A DNA stretch of 64,000 nucleotides from Orthonyx spaldingii (lineage: Eukaryota > Chordata > Aves > Passeriformes > Orthonychidae): positions 6,972 through 70,971 of the forward strand of contig VZTJ01003247.1 of the NCBI GenBank assembly GCA_013397795.1. The letters run 5' to 3'. Of this stretch, positions 24,182 to 38,456 are shown piece after piece. The stretch's first letter is position 1, and each line of letters starts with the position of its first letter. A program made the position numbers and the translations under genes. Below the pieces are notes generated by a model, which saw only the letters and a list, made by a program, of their open reading frames with translations, had not been told where the DNA came from and did not search any database.

Positions 24182-27100
24182 TGTGAGGAGTTTGACTCCT
24201 GATTCAGGAGGTGGAAGCTTGCTGCTGCCTGGCTGGGATGCAGGGAGTGGAAGCAGACCCCTGCAGCACTGGGGTTTACATGCTCAGGTGTTTCAGCCTC
24301 TGTGCTGGGACACAAAGAGCTGCTCTTATCCATATGCATTACAAATGCACAGCTTTGATCCACCTGCGAACTTCTCTGTGAATTTTTGTGACATCAGACC
24401 CATCAGAAACACCTTGCTCACAGATTTTGGCTGCCACTGGTCAAAGAACAAAAAACCAGCAGGAGCAGTCAAGTCCCTGACACTGAGTTATTTTTTCATG
24501 TCACATATCTGTGTGTGTGCTGAAGTGGTCACATGGCCACCGTGGTATTGGTACAGGAACAGGGCTAAAAGGAGCTGGGGAGCACAGGACTGTGGGGAGA
24601 GGGGTGGCAGCACACCCGAGGTCTCTTCCAGACAGATGATCCATCTCTCCAGCCTCACTGGTGTGCACAGCTTTGCACTCACCAAAGCTGCCTCAATAAG
24701 CACACCCACAGCATGTTTGGTGTGCCATATCTCTGTGCCTGCCCGGTCTGGGCCTATCCCCTGAGGTCAGTGAACACACAGGGGGTGTTGGTGCTGACCA
24801 GCCAGGGCCTGACAGGGTCAGCTCATAGTTCTGCTGCCCTTGAGGGCTTGGGAGCCAGCTCAGGCCATGGTAACTCTGCTGTGGACCAGCACTGGAAAAC
24901 TGCTCAGTCATTAGTCCTGCCTTCCTTGCACAGTAATTTTCTCCCTTGAGGTTAGAGATGAATTCAATCAAAATGAGCATGTTTTACTCTGCTCCAGAAA
25001 CAATGAAATGCAGTGCAAACATTTCACTGTCTGATGCTTGGTGTTTGCATAATCTGACAATTCCGCATAGAGCAGATAAAGCAGCAGAGAAAGAAAGTTC
25101 TTGCCTCATTTCTCTCTTCTGGCCAAGACAATACATCCAATGGCAGGACACACAATCTGTCTGCCACAGATACACAAACAACTCCTGTCTAAGTATGGCT
25201 GACATCATAATTGCTGGGGTCCTCGGAGGCTTTGTGCTCCCCACTTCCTTCCACAACTCCTGGCTCCTGGTTGGAAGCCACCACTGCCCCACCAAACACT
25301 AGTTTTAGCAAAGCAGCAAATTCAGTCACGAAAATATTTCTCAAAAAATTCCTCCTTCCTGCTCTCTGCTCAGGTTGCTCAGCCCAAACTGCACAGCATG
25401 GCAGTGCTGAGGTAAATGGCTTTGTTTGTGGGCTGGTGCCCCTGCCTGTGTTTGTGTGTCCATTTGGTCAGGGCCTCCAGAAATGCCTAGTTCACCTGAG
25501 GAAATCACCCTGCTGGGGGCTGGAGCATGCCCAGGACACCTGAAAGCGACAGGCTCCTGCTGGATTTCTCCTCATCTGTAAATCACCTCTCACAGGCAAC
25601 AGTGCAGGCAGGGTGGCCTCAGTGTTCAGTAACATAAGATGTGTATCCCTAACTATGGTTTGTTTCCCTTGCTTTGGCAGCATTCAGGGGTGCCACAGCT
25701 CCTTTGAAACATAAAGCAATGATGTGGCATTCAGAACAACTGGGGAACCCAAACGTGCCATCTGCCATGTTAGAGGGCAATAGAATAAGGAAACAACTCC
25801 TCTGTGGAAAACTACTCCCATCCATAGCAGAGAAGCAAAGGGCAGGTGGTTTCCATCTTCAGGTGCTGCTGTGTGTCCCTCAGAGGCAAAGATGTGCAAC
25901 CACTCACTGCTGACTGACCTGTGTTTGAGTAGCTGGATCCTGCTGCTGGCAAGCCGAATTTCCCTGGAGTTGTGTCCTGCTGGCTTTCAAGGCTGCCTTC
26001 CTTCCCTGTGCCTTGCTGCAGCGTGTGATGCCTTCATGGTTCAGCTGCTGAGGAAAGCAGGGGGAGCCCTGCAGTCCCCAGCCCCAACTGGATCAGCAGG
26101 GTAGGAGGCAGAGACACAGAGGAAGACACAGGTCCCAAAGCAGAAGGGCATGATAAAAGTCCAGATGCTTCTCATGCAGTACAGGTATTTGTTCACCCCT
26201 CCTCCCCTCCCCTATGCACATCCCCTCCCTAATCCTAGTGCTTGCTTTGCCAGGAACACACGTTGGTAAAGAGGTCTGAAAAATCATGATGATTTCTATT
26301 CTGTGGGAACAAGAATTTGTTGTTATTCCTTTGTGCAGCTCTGTGCAAGGCCCTTGCAGGGGGCACAGCAACAAGTGCCCTGTGTGACAGGCACAAAGCA
26401 GATTCCTGTGGGCAAAGCTGAAAGGAAAATATGACTTCTTCCCTTGTTGCCACAATCTTGTTGACTTGCCAGTCTGTGGCATGAAGCAACTCATACAGAT
26501 TTTCTTTGCATACTAGTAAAGGTTTTCCCTTGGTGTGAAAAAAGCAGAGGGTAGTGGGGAGGATTTATCATAGGGAAGAGAATTTTGCAGTTGTTCTGGC
26601 TGTTTGTCAGCTATTCCTTCTGGAGCAGTGAGCAGGCGTGACAGGCTGGAACTACAGAGCGGGTGCCCCTTTGGAATTGCTAGATGTCCCCTTGAGCAAA
26701 TGCTTTGGATAGACTTGTGTGGTCAGGGTTAAAAACCCAGCAATACCTTGCTCTGATGGGGAACATGGGCTGGAATGGAGCATTGGAGACAGCATGGAAA
26801 CAGTTTTCTAAGTATAATAATTTATTTTTTTTTTTAAATAGTCACCTGTAAAGACTCATGCCAGCTCCCTGAGTTGGGCTGTGGGCATGCTGGGGGTCTT
26901 CACCCAGCTGTTTCCAGCAGTATCATCTCTTGGAGGATGTGGAGGCTCCCTGTGGTCTCAGGGGCTCTTCCAGGGGCAAATTATTGTCACAGGTATCCAT
27001 AACTGCCCACACAATTTGCCTTTATCTGCCCCATCATGTCATAACCCCCATGTCAATTTTCTCTGTGGCTGCTGAGACAGTCTGGATGTTATGTGGTGGC

Positions 27101-30100
27101 CATGGACTGGGACATCCCCTTGGTGGCTGCTCTGGAGGCTAGAGAGGGCTCGGACTTGAACAGCAAAACCCCAGCCCAGTGAGGAGCAAAGGTCTGAGCT
27201 GTTGTTTGATGGTTTTTCCTCCTTTCTGGGCAATCTTTAAAATCATTTTTGCCCCAGAAAGGAACAAGCTTTGACTGCAGGAGAGCAGATTATCCACTTG
27301 GGACAGGCTGGAGGGCACAGGGAATGCACTGATGCTGCACCAACACTCCAAAATATCCCTAGGAACCTGCCTGGGGGGAATCTGTGTAGAGAGCTAAACA
27401 AAAAAACCCAACCAAAAACTCCCCCAATAACCCAAACAAAAAAAGAAGTGCCACTGCCCCTACATCACCCTCCACCAAATTTTCAAAAGTAAATGTTTTA
27501 GTTGACTGAAGCCAAAATGCTCCCAGTTGTTCAGCTAGCAGATATTTAGTGATGTGGTCTTAAAACGCCTCAGGAGGACACATTTCAGGCTCAGCCTTCC
27601 TGTGCCAGGAGAGGATTTGCCAAAACAAAGGGGTTGGGGAACAAATCCAGCTTTTCAGGTAAGCTCCCCACTCACTGCCCTCGCCGTACCGTTCTTGGCT
27701 CTCTCTTGGAGCCCCGTGTTCCTGCCCAGTCGGAATGAATGCCCGGTGCAGCCTGTCACACCACAATGATGGGCTCCCTGTAAGCCTGGCAGAGAAATTA
27801 GGTTGAGCAGTGTGTTATAGGCAGGTTAAAGGAGCCAAAGGGAAGCTAGGTTTTCTCTCTCCTGATGTTTTCTAGCTTCTGGCAGCAGCTTCCAAAATGT
27901 TTTCTGGGCCAGTTTTTGAGAGATGATCTAGGAAACACTCTTGCACCTTAGCAATAGCCTCAGCCTGATCAGTGGAGCTGAGCTGATTTTTACCTGCTGA
28001 TGGTTTTTCCTTTCCTGTTTTACTTTACTTCAATGCATTGGAGGGCTTGTTTAAATGAGATGCTCATTTGGCCTCTCCAGTAGCTTTACTGTCCTTGTGT
28101 GGTTTGCAAACTGAGTTCAAGCTTTAAAGAGATTTGTCTGAATTCTGGGGCTGAAACTGGTAAAGCAGCCTCTCTTGCTGGAAGGTCTCAGGCCTTAACA
28201 GAGATGTTACAGTGCCAGCAGTGGCTGCTTATTTTGTATCTGGAGGGAGCAAAACCAATTTCCCCAGTGGTCAGGGTACAGGCTTGTTGCAGTGGGACAA
28301 AATGTGCCAGCTGGCCAGCATTGCCTCTGCAAACCTCATTAAGCTGAACACTGGGCAGTCATAGGCCGGGCTGTGAAGTGTGAGGATACCCTGGGCTGGC
28401 TGGCGTGAATGGGGATGACATCCGTACTACTACAACAAAAACAAAAAAAACAAATTCCTCAAAAAAACCCCTGTAGGTATTTTTTTTCTTTCAGTACAAG
28501 ATCAACTTTTTTCAGTGATGAGGCATCAGGTTTGAATAATTCCATATGTGCGTGCCCATGTGGTTCATGAGTGACAGAGGGCCACAAAGAACTTCATCAC
28601 CAGCAATGTGGCATGAAACTGCTTGCAAAAGCTAAACTGTACTTTTCAGTGGCACCTTAAACACCTGAACCCCATGGCCTTTGCCAAGCTTCTCTGAACG
28701 AGTAGCAGAGGGCTTTAAATTAATACATTTCACTAGAAAATTGGTGGTTGATTATTCTTTTCTTTACTTCACGTTTTAGCCAGTTAAGTAAAACCCATGT
28801 GGGGAAAAGGGGGGTGTGTTTGCATGTGTGTATGCACGTGCCTTAAAACTTGCATTGCTCATTTCTGTTGTTGCTGAAGTGTTGCTGAAGTTCTGCTGTG
28901 ACCTGTTACATTGCGAAGATCACAGTGATGCCAAATCCCTGCATCAGACACTGTTTCCAATGCGTGGTGCTCCATTAGCTGCAGCCTTGCAGTGTGTGTG
29001 TGCCCCTGGGTGTGCTCCAGCTATGGGAGAGCCTTGTGCTGTGTGGCTGGACGTGCAAGGGTGGGCTTGCAGCAGGGCTCTTTCACTTCCCCTTCCCCTC
29101 CTATGGAAAACAGAGTTTATATTCCTGACCGCTCTAATGCTTAATAACGTCACCCTAGCCAGCCTTGAGCAAGTTGTTACACAGCTCCTGCTCCCGCTCC
29201 CTGAAGGCGGTGGGGAATGTTCCAGCATTCCAACATTGAGAACTGTGTGTGTCTGCAATGACCTTTCCAGGCTGCTGGGGATAAAATGTTGAGGCCATTT
29301 GTGAAACAAAGAGTTGCAATCCAGGGAGACTGGAGTGTTTTAAAATGTGCCTCAAAGAGCCAAATGACCTTTATGGGTTTCTCGCTAAATTTAAAATGCT
29401 TTCCAGAGACCTGGCAATGCAGGGCAATGCTCACCAGCCAGCGAGGCAGACTGGGGGCACTGGGACTAGTTTGAGTTAGGAGGGTGTGTGCCAGACCCCT
29501 TGGGAATTAACCTGTGGCACTGGCAGGGGATGTCTCAGTTAAATCTCACAGGACTGTGTGCAACTCATGGGTTTTAAATGAGCCACGGAGTGGGCATTGG
29601 ACTAAGGGCACCTGGCAGTACCTGGGGGGGCTTATTCAGCCCCTCTGAGAACGTGGGAAGCATCTCTGTGTTTTCCAACTGGATTTAAAGGTGCAGCTGC
29701 CAAAGCAGAGCCAGCCCTGGCCAAGCTGTGGTGCTGGGGCTGTGAAATGAAGGTAGGCAGGTGTGGGGTGCACGTCCAGAGCGTGCCTGTTGGCATTGTG
29801 GGTGTGTAGTCCTTGGGGGTAGATTTTATGTATGCACTGGATTAATGTGTCTAAATATAATATGCACCATTCCCCCACACCACCCTCCAGCTGGGGGGAT
29901 AAATCAACCCCGCTGAGCCAGGGCAGTTGTGGATGAATGAGCTGCAACTGGACACCCAGTGAGTGAGCTGGGGCACAGGGCATGGGCACTGACACCTTCA
30001 TGGGCCGTGGTTTGTTTTAAAAAGAATGAAAAGCTCAGAATTGCACAACCTTGGGATTGTGGCGGCAGGACACACAGGGAGGGGCATGGGGTGTTCAGGG

Positions 30101-30147
30101 AAGAGGGGTGCTGCCAGAGGAGCTGCTCCACAGGAACTTGGCTGCTG
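24182..30147. other. Intergenic, no gene recognised
   Basis: GC-moderate, CpG-poor unique sequence. The longest open frame (24183-24764, 193 codons, plus) starts exactly beside the inverted repeat, overlaps open frames on the other strand and has no domain or signal I recognise. A-rich runs occur near 27.4 and 28.4 kb. Confidence 0.7.
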
Positions 30148-30205
30148 GAACTGGGGTCAGGTTGGCTGTGATCCCAGAACTGGGGTCAGGTAGGCTGTGA
30201 TCCCC
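30148..30205. repeat. Two-copy 29-bp direct repeat
   Basis: The units 30148-30176 and 30177-30205 both begin gaactggggtcagg and end ctgtgatccc, adjacent and nearly identical (a t/a change and the last base). It abuts the GT-rich minisatellite. Confidence 0.93.
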
Positions 30206-30473
30206 GTGTGTAGGGTGTGCGTGCAATATATGGGGTTCTGTCTGTGTGTGTATGGGGAGTGTGGAATGTTTTGGGTTCTCTGTGTGTGTGTGTAGGGTGT
30301 GTGTGGGGTTCTGAGTGCGTCTGTAGGGTGTGCGGGGTTCTCTGTAGGGTGTGTGGGGTTCTGTGTGTGTCTGTAGGGTGTGTGGGGTTCTGTGTGTGTG
30401 TGTAATGTGTGGGGTTCTGTGTGTGTCTGTAGGGTGTGTGGGGTTCTGTGTGAGTCTGTAGGGTGTGTGTGGC
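30206..30473. repeat. GT-rich minisatellite just beyond the ERBB4 3' end
   Basis: Irregular units of roughly 20-35 bp made of TGTGTGTCTG, TAGGGTGTG and TGGGGTTC repeat about ten times on the plus strand. Long open frames through it encode repetitive peptides on both strands and are artefacts. It starts about 100 bp beyond the proposed ERBB4 cleavage site. Confidence 0.9.
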
Positions 30474-30590
30474 TGCCCCAGCTCAGGACCATGCCAGGGC
30501 TCTCCATGGACATAGGGACTCTGTGGCGTGGGCAGCACTCAAGCCACCTTGCAAGAGACTTCACATGTGCATAGAGAGTTTGTTTCGTAT

Positions 30591-30596
30591 TTTATT
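30591..30596 (-). promoter_or_regulatory. ERBB4: Candidate distal poly(A) signal AATAAA of ERBB4
   Basis: On the minus strand AATAAA stands in an A/T-rich stretch, followed about 20-30 nt later by a TGTG-containing segment around 30560-30575. That order of hexamer, cleavage zone and GU-rich element is what a poly(A) site needs. The base composition changes here from AT-rich (inside) to GT/CA-rich (outside). Confidence 0.5.
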
Positions 30597-32734
30597 GAAT
30601 TTCATTTATATTAAATTAAAAATATATTTCTGACAGATTCATGTAACAAAAAGGCAGAACAGTTTTCAAATTGTTCAGCTGGGATGAGCGTGGGTTGATG
30701 CAAGGTGGGTCGCAGTCTACATTTGCCTTAACAAACAGATAAAGCTCTACCCCAAGGACCATGAGGAGAAACTCCGGGTTGCACGCGGGAGGGGGGAATA
30801 GAACCACACAAAGAGAAGATCCACAGGTTTCTTCCCAGCTTCCAAACAAGACAAAAGGGAAGGGAAAGTAAAAAAAACAAACCCAAGAAACCATGAAAAG
30901 AAGGGAAATGATGCTAAAATATGTACCTAATATTAACCCAGGTATTTTAACAGTGTATAATTCTCAACAGCTAAAATATGAGAAACAAAATGTTAAAGAA
31001 ACATTACGCCACACACGATTGGCATACCCTACTGTGTAAGCAAGTGCAGAAAGTCTGAACACACCACAATAGTGCTAAAATACAGAATCACACAGAATGC
31101 TGAAAATGGTACTTCTAACCAAAACCAGAGGGTGGGAAGGGAGAGAAAGGAAAGGGGAGGAGCAGCTTAAATCACAAGCAAATTACCTATATACAAATCA
31201 ACCCTAAGGACAATTATGTTCCAAACAATGGTGTCCACAAGGAAAATAAAAGCAACATTATCCTTATTTACAAATGCAACTAGCTGTGTCTTTAACAAGC
31301 TATAAAAATACTATTCACATTTTCAAAGTAACATACAGTAGGTTTTGAATTTTTTTTTTATTTTTGTTTCAGAAAGGCAGCTAACTCTGAATGCATCACT
31401 TTACAAGAAATGAGTGTCTTCCCCAACATGCTGACACTTCTCTTCTTCTGAAGGTACTTCATAAGGCAGAAGTATTGTTGCTTTATGTCATGGCTCTTTC
31501 AGAACGTGGAGAATTGACAAAAACCCAGACACCCCCATCTGTGCTGCTGGTTCCTCTGGGCTAGGCCATGCTGGCACCATGATCAGGAGTCACCAGGAGC
31601 TCGGTGCTATCCCAGTGTCACCTCCCAGGTGGGAGCCTTTGATTCCAAGGGGACAGTAATGTCATCCTCCGTCTCTGAATTTGAGCCTTATCTGAAAAGC
31701 CTGTGGTTCAAGACCGCCAGGTCAGGAAATACAATTTGCCTATCTCTGTTCTTAGAAAGAGATTTCTTTTCCCCTCAGTTTCCTTTCCCTATACTAGGGC
31801 TGCTACCTATTTAGCAATTCCAGCTTACAGTGTTGGGGAAGTAGCAAAAACTGGGCAAAAGAAGGGATTAAAACCATTATGAATAATGTATTGAATGGGT
31901 ACCAATTTCCATCATTAAAATGCTATAAAAAACTACCAGTTTTTTCATTCACCCACATTTTGCTCTTGCATTACCCCACCATAAGTACCCCCACAAGTAG
32001 CCAGTACCTACCTCCAGTCCCATGCCCAGAGGAACAGTGGTTTCATGCATTCAAAGTTAGCTACCCCCTACATAGCTGCTCAGTTAATAATCGACCCATT
32101 TAACGGCAGGACCAGTTTATGCTACATATGTCAGAGTACCTTACCTCGAAAGAACGGCATACATATCTACACCTAGAAATACCAGTCACAGTTCCCTACT
32201 GTGGTTATCCCAAAAGGGTTTAGTCTTCAGAGTGCTATGGACAGTACAGTGTTTCCCCCCTAGGAGAGCTCAAAGGTTGGGCTGGGGACCAAGCTGCTGG
32301 CAAACAGTGCTCAGTGGTAGCTGATGGCTCTGTGTACCTGTGGCCCTGGTGACACGTGAGCCAGCAGCCCGAGAGAGCTGGGCAGGATGCACCTTCACCC
32401 CGCAGGGTTCATCCACAACACTGCTGGAGTATGATTTCATGGCTTTTTTATTGGGGAGGGGAGGAGAACTGGGGCATAACTACTCACCCTGCCTAACACC
32501 TTACAAAGCTGCCCTTAAAAACCCTCTCTGCCAAGGTCCACAAAGTTCACTTCTAAAATTAAATAATAAAAAAGAAAAAAAACCCAAACAGCTTTGACTC
32601 CTCTTGTTTCCTATTGGGATGTCCTTGGGCTTCCCCTTCACACCTTTTCCTGTATTACTGCCACAGACCCCAGCTGGAGGATGCCCTGGGTGGAAGGTGT
32701 CCCTCTGGCTCTGGTTAGGAGATGAGACTGGCCA

Positions 32735-32756
32735 AAGTCTTCCCTAAGGAAGACTT
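32735..32756. repeat. Short perfect hairpin in the ERBB4 3'UTR
   Basis: The arms AAGTCTTCC and GGAAGACTT are perfect reverse complements separated by a 4-nt loop (ctaa). It would form a 9-bp stem with a tetraloop in the inferred 3'UTR. An arm this short can occur by chance in 8 kb. Confidence 0.6.
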
Positions 32757-35700
32757 CCCTAAATTCACAAAGTTCCCTAAAAGGTGCTCTGCATTGTCCA
32801 AACCTACAGGCAGATCCCAGCCATCACTGCAGCACCACCACCAACAGCCTCACCTGCCCATGATTTCCTCAAGAGCAAGAGGCCTACCATTGGAACAAAC
32901 CACTATTCTACACAGCAGTAAAATAAAATTGTGCTAAAATAACATCAAAGCTAACATGGAGACATGATTTTTGGACATTTTAGAGTGGTGCTTCTAACCA
33001 CATAGCTTTATTTCTGTTATTTGTCCCCAATCTGAAAGCCCCATTTTGCAACACTGACCCTTTCCACCTGTACAACAAACATTTAGCAACAGGCAGAAAA
33101 TAAAAAAGAGGGAATCCTGCACACACAGTGGTGCTGCACAGAGGCTGCTCTGTGGGACAACTGCAGCTCCCTGCTTGATGGAACACAAGCACCACAGCCA
33201 GCCACCCTACCCCATCCAGTCCTGGCTTTCTGAAAAACAATCTGAACTCAAACCCAAGATTTTTATCTAACCACAAATGAGCTGTTTTGTCAGCAGCAGA
33301 GGTCAAAGATCCACAGGAGTGAGACTATAGCAAGTGACAGAGCTGGCAATGAGCAGGTGCAGAGACTTGATGTGCCACCACCTTTTGAAAAAGCCTCACC
33401 AGAGGGAAATCACGGTGATATTGTTGCCTCTGAGGTGCCCTCTAAGAGCCAAAGGGGTGACTGAAAACTGCAGGACCAGCTCCCGTTATTCCAAAGCCTC
33501 TGTTTTACCAGTCACCCTCAAGCCAAACAGCCTTCCAGGCATGTAAATCCCTACCTGAGCTCCATAGTTCTGAAATGCGCTTGGGAAAGCAGGGTGGAAG
33601 CCCTGAGACACCAGCTGTGCAGGGTGAGGGGAGCAGCCAGCCCTGACTCATGGGCACTGCCCAGCTGCCAGCCCTGGGCACATCTGGTGCTCCCATTCTT
33701 TCCTCCCTGAAGGGCTGGCACACTGCAGTGTGAGTGTCCCTGTGTGTGCTCGTGGGCGCTGCAGTGGCTGCTGCCCTTCTGTAAGGACACACCGGGCTGC
33801 CAGGCAAGCACAGCTCACGGAAATGCCTCCGCTTCTCCTGGGGAATTACATGATCAACAGACCCATTCTGCCTTGTGCCCATCTCCTCATCTCCCAGATG
33901 GAACAATGGAGCTCAAACCATCCCGTCGTTCCGTTAGCTGCCACCATGATGCACAACAGCTACACAGGCACTTCCTTAGATAAAAAAGATTTTTTTCTTT
34001 AATATCTGATTTTCCACCCCCAAAACCAAGCTGTATTTCTAGGCTGACTCACCTCACAGCTCATACGTCTCCCCTGTGCTGCCCAGCTCTACCTAAAGCT
34101 ATGGAAAGACTGGATCCACAGAATCAGGGCTGAGCTGCTCTTCCAGAGCTGCCATCTTCCTTCCTTCTGGACTGGGATTGGTAGTGGCTGAGGGTGAGGG
34201 AAATGGTCTCCCTCTCAAATCTTTAGTGAAAACAGGTGTCAGGTCATCGCATATGAGTCTTGCAGTCAAGAAGCACATTTACTACCAAGTAAGTGGTACA
34301 TCCAGGGGTAACACAACATTTCTTTGTACACAGAAAAGGATTTCAGGGTACTGGAAACAGACCCACATGGTGGCCTCTAGTGCAGATTTATTTCCATCTC
34401 TTGCTACCTGAGAGAGATGACCTGTTTGAAATATAGTTGTAAATACTCTGCTACATCTGAGCCAATGGCCATGTAAGAATCCCTCCTGGCTGTTTTACAG
34501 AAAAAGAAATATCTGAAAAGAGCTGAAGAAGTAAACTTAAAAGTAGTTGGTTTCAGCCAATGACAGTGAGTCAATTGGCCCCAGTATCTGTGTCTGCTTG
34601 CAATAACCCTCAGGTAAATAATAACAGCCAAGACAAGTATCACTGAAAGAGATCAGGAAAAAATAAGCTGTCATTCTCTTTTCTTCAGAATGTTGCTTTG
34701 TGCCTTGGACAACGGCTGATCCACGCTTGGGTAAAAACATGCTCTTGAAATATTAGTCACTGCTCTCCCGTCGCACAGGCCACGACAGGAGGAAGGAGAA
34801 CATTTATAAACAGGAGACTGCATTCTAAAACCCACAAAACCCAAGTGTGCTGTGTACAGACAGACACTTCTGCAGCACTAGAGTGAATTACACCCCAAGT
34901 ACTTCTGTTGATGGGCTCACCTGCTGCTTTGTGCTGACAAAATGCAGTTTGTGTGTGGAAATATGTGCTTTTCTCCCAAACCTGTCATTACACATTAAAG
35001 AGCCTGGCCCTCATCTTTCATCCCATATGAATCCCAGTTGGATGCCTGCCATGATTTTGCCACGTGCACTTGCCCAAGTTCTTTCACCAAGCCAGCAGCA
35101 ATACCCAGTAAGGCAAAGATGTGAGTTAGGGACAGCCAGGTGTTTGTACTGATCAGATTAAACCAGCCAAGCAGTTCTGCTCTGTTTCCCTTTCTTTTTT
35201 TCTTTAGCCATGGTTAGACTTTCTGCTGCAAAGATGCACAACCTGCCAGCACAGCTCAGAGGAAAGGGGCAGGGTTCAGATAACTGTTGCTCTCACCAGG
35301 GAAAAGGGTTTGGTTCATGAGTGGACTCAGCACCGCACAGGCCCATCTGTTGGGCAGGGGTCAGCCACTGGCACAGCACGGAACCCAAGGGCCAGTTCTG
35401 GCAACTGCAACTCAAACCAGAAGCTCAGAAAATAATACTAAAAAAAAAAAAAAAGTGAAGCTGCAGTGTGGGGAGTTCTCCCTCACCCCGAATTGCTGTG
35501 TTCATTAAGCCTCTGCCTGCCCTCTGCTATCCCAGACCCCACTAGCACAGCTTGGCACAGCTCAGCCTGGCTGCCAGGCAGAGCCCAAGCTCCCGTTCCA
35601 ACCTTCCTGCTGCCCCACTTGCAGGAACCTCTGCATTTCCATGCTACTTAATATATTATAGCACACCCAGTCAACAAATAAAATTAATAAATAATTCAAG

Positions 35701-38456
35701 CCTTGTAAGAAATAAAATGTTAAACTGTTAAACCCCACCAGTATTTACATTTGGATTACTCCATGGGCTTGTTTCCAACATGAGCACTACTTCATTACCA
35801 GAGGAACAAACAGGCCTCACCTTGTGTGAGCAGCTCCATCCCAGTGCCTGGCTCTGGAGGTGTGCCTGCCTCTGCCTCAGCAGCCTTTAAGTTCAGCTCT
35901 GAATTCAAACGTGAGCTGCCCTAGGATTTTATGTTTTTTCTCCATTAGGAGTTACTCTGTTACAAGACTTGTTCAGGGACAAATCCTTTCTCCACCTACC
36001 TATGATACTGTGGGCAGCTGCTGTGCTCAAACAGGACACACACATTCCTGTGCTGGTCTCTGTCCCCAGGCAGCTTGGCAGCATTGTGCCAGCCCAGCAG
36101 ACCTTGTCCTGTGCATCAGACAATACCCTGTGAGCATTGCTGTGGCCAAACCTTCCCTGGAGCAGCCCTCCAGGGCCTCACGCCACCCTCTGTGCCCCAG
36201 CCCCTGCCCAGTGCCTGCCCCTGTCCCACTAAGATGGTGAGGAGCTACCAGAGGCATCAGAAGAGGTGCCGCAGTGCAGGATTGTATCCATCTATCCCAT
36301 GGCAGTGGTCTGCTGGCCATTTGGTCCTACCACCACAAACCACTTCGGTACCATTTGACCCAAGATCTCCTTCTAACAGCTCAAAGATCTGTACCTGTTC
36401 TTGCTGCTTTCAGAACCTTCAGCTACGTACTCGGCGTACACCCAGTTGTAGCTGGCCTGGACACACCACACCTGATGCACAAACAGCTCACTGACTGAAC
36501 CAGCCTTGTGATCACACACAGTTTGTTTTCCATCTACAAGGCTAAAAACCAACCCAGGTTTGAAATCTCTTCACACCTTTCTCAAGCTGACCCTCAGCCA
36601 CGAAGCTTTGGGTAACTATTGCTTGTGTCTTACTCCTTCCTCTGCTTCCCTAAGATTAAAGGTGGCAAGCTGTTGCAATGGCAGGAATTTAGAGGAGGGT
36701 GTTGCCATTTCCAGACCACTGGTTATTGCTGGTTTTGTTGTCAAGTTAGGTCACCCCAAAGATCTCAACCCTAACAGAACTGAAGCGCATAAACTGTTGC
36801 ACCACCCAAGATTGCCATCCACCAGATAGGGCTTCTTCCCTTTAAAAGCCTTGATTGATAGACACAGGCAGATCTCCAAAGATATCTAATAGTTTCTTAA
36901 TAGATGTTTGGTGTGAAGTAGGCTCACAAATGCTCTTACACACATGGTCTTGGTGTGCCAGAAGCAAGCCTTGGTGTCTCTGGCCCTTATGCCTCCTTTC
37001 CCAGCTCCAACTGCCCCAGGTCACTAAAAACATCCAGAACTCTGGTTGAAGAAGATTTCCAAAGAGGGGGTGTCTACCTAAAAAATGAGGTTGATAAAAG
37101 CAGAACTAAGTGCAAGGAGACAGACTCATACTTATTTACATTTTTGACAGAAAGCTCTGCAAATCATGCACATTTTGACTTCTCAAACCTCATATGCACT
37201 GTCTTCTGTGCCAGAGTAATTCTCCTTTTAGAAAAATGGTATCCTGTACTGTGCTGCAAGCCAGAGCAGGACATTTGCCTCCCCTGATCCTTCCCAGGGC
37301 TTGCTCTGCTGTCCTTCACACAGCAGCATGAAGAGCTGGCTGCTCTGTCACTGTATTCTCTGAAGCAGTCACTGCATCGGCCTCTCAGAACTGGCAGACA
37401 TTATTCCAAAGACTCGATTTGCTTCATTTTGGCATTTCCACAGTCATCCTTTACATATAACTATTATTTCTTTTTTAATTTAAAATTATTATTTTGTATT
37501 TTGCTGGTCACTTCCATATTGCTTCATTCAAAATCCAGAAAACAGTTCAAATAAAATCAGAAGTTAAGTGCAAACGAACTTTCCAGTGAACCGCTATGTG
37601 CGTTTTCTCTAGTCCAGTGTCTGTCTTCCAGTTTAAAGGACCCTTCCCACCCCACCCCACAGAACATCAGTGACCCCTATCAAACTCTTCAGTTCTCTGT
37701 CTTGTCCTCAGTTTTGCCTGACAGCATCCCCGGCTCCCTTCATGACCATGAAGAAGAAAAAGAGGGAAGAATTAGTGATGATCTTTTGAAGCGTTTATAG
37801 TCAGCAGGTGTAAAACAGGAAAGCAAAGCTTTTGGCATACAAATCTTCATTTCTTGGCCTGGTTTTTAGATTCAAAATCAACATATTGGAGGTGTGGCTT
37901 TGTTACTCTCTTCTGAAAGGTATTTTGTGTTTAAAGTGTTGTGTTGGCACACATACAAAAATGGTCATGTCAGGTACCAGTTCTGAGCAAGAGTCTCTGT
38001 GGCTGGGAAATGGCACAAAATCACGGTGTGGCTCAGAAGAAAGGTTTACCTGTATGTGGGAGTCACATCATCATTTCTTGGAAAGCCACAATGAAGATCT
38101 GAATGTTTATGAAAAGCTATGTTAGCCATTTTCAGTTGCTGGGATAGAAGGTGTTAGAGAAAGAAATTGGATTCTCAATCTCAATTACTACGCTATCACA
38201 CAGGATATAAAAATTGTACATTTCTCACCCTGATGGAAATTGCATGGAGATTTCCAGGAATGCTGTACAGACTCTCATCAGTTCTTGCTGAAAGAATCAG
38301 CCTTTCTGTTGCTTTCCCTACAGTGTCTGGCTGAATCACTGAGAACAAGCTTGACAGCAGCACTGCCACTGGCCTTTCCCTGTACCAACTGGCTTGTCTG
38401 GGCATCCAACCCACTGCATCTGCAGAAAGTGGGAAAGGCCAGGTTGTACACGCCAC

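Noticed and set aside
24183..24764. 193-codon open frame beside the inverted repeat
   Set aside because: No recognisable motif, open frames also on the opposite strand, and no splice or promoter context. The length is unremarkable for GC-moderate DNA of this size.
27090..27150. Possible second fragment of the TGTCATGG-type LTR (catggactgggacatcccc resembles part of it)
   Set aside because: Only about 30 bp of weak similarity and no termini; could be chance.
30095..30564. His/Thr/Pro-rich open frames on the minus strand
   Set aside because: They are translations of the GT/CA minisatellite, open in several frames at once.
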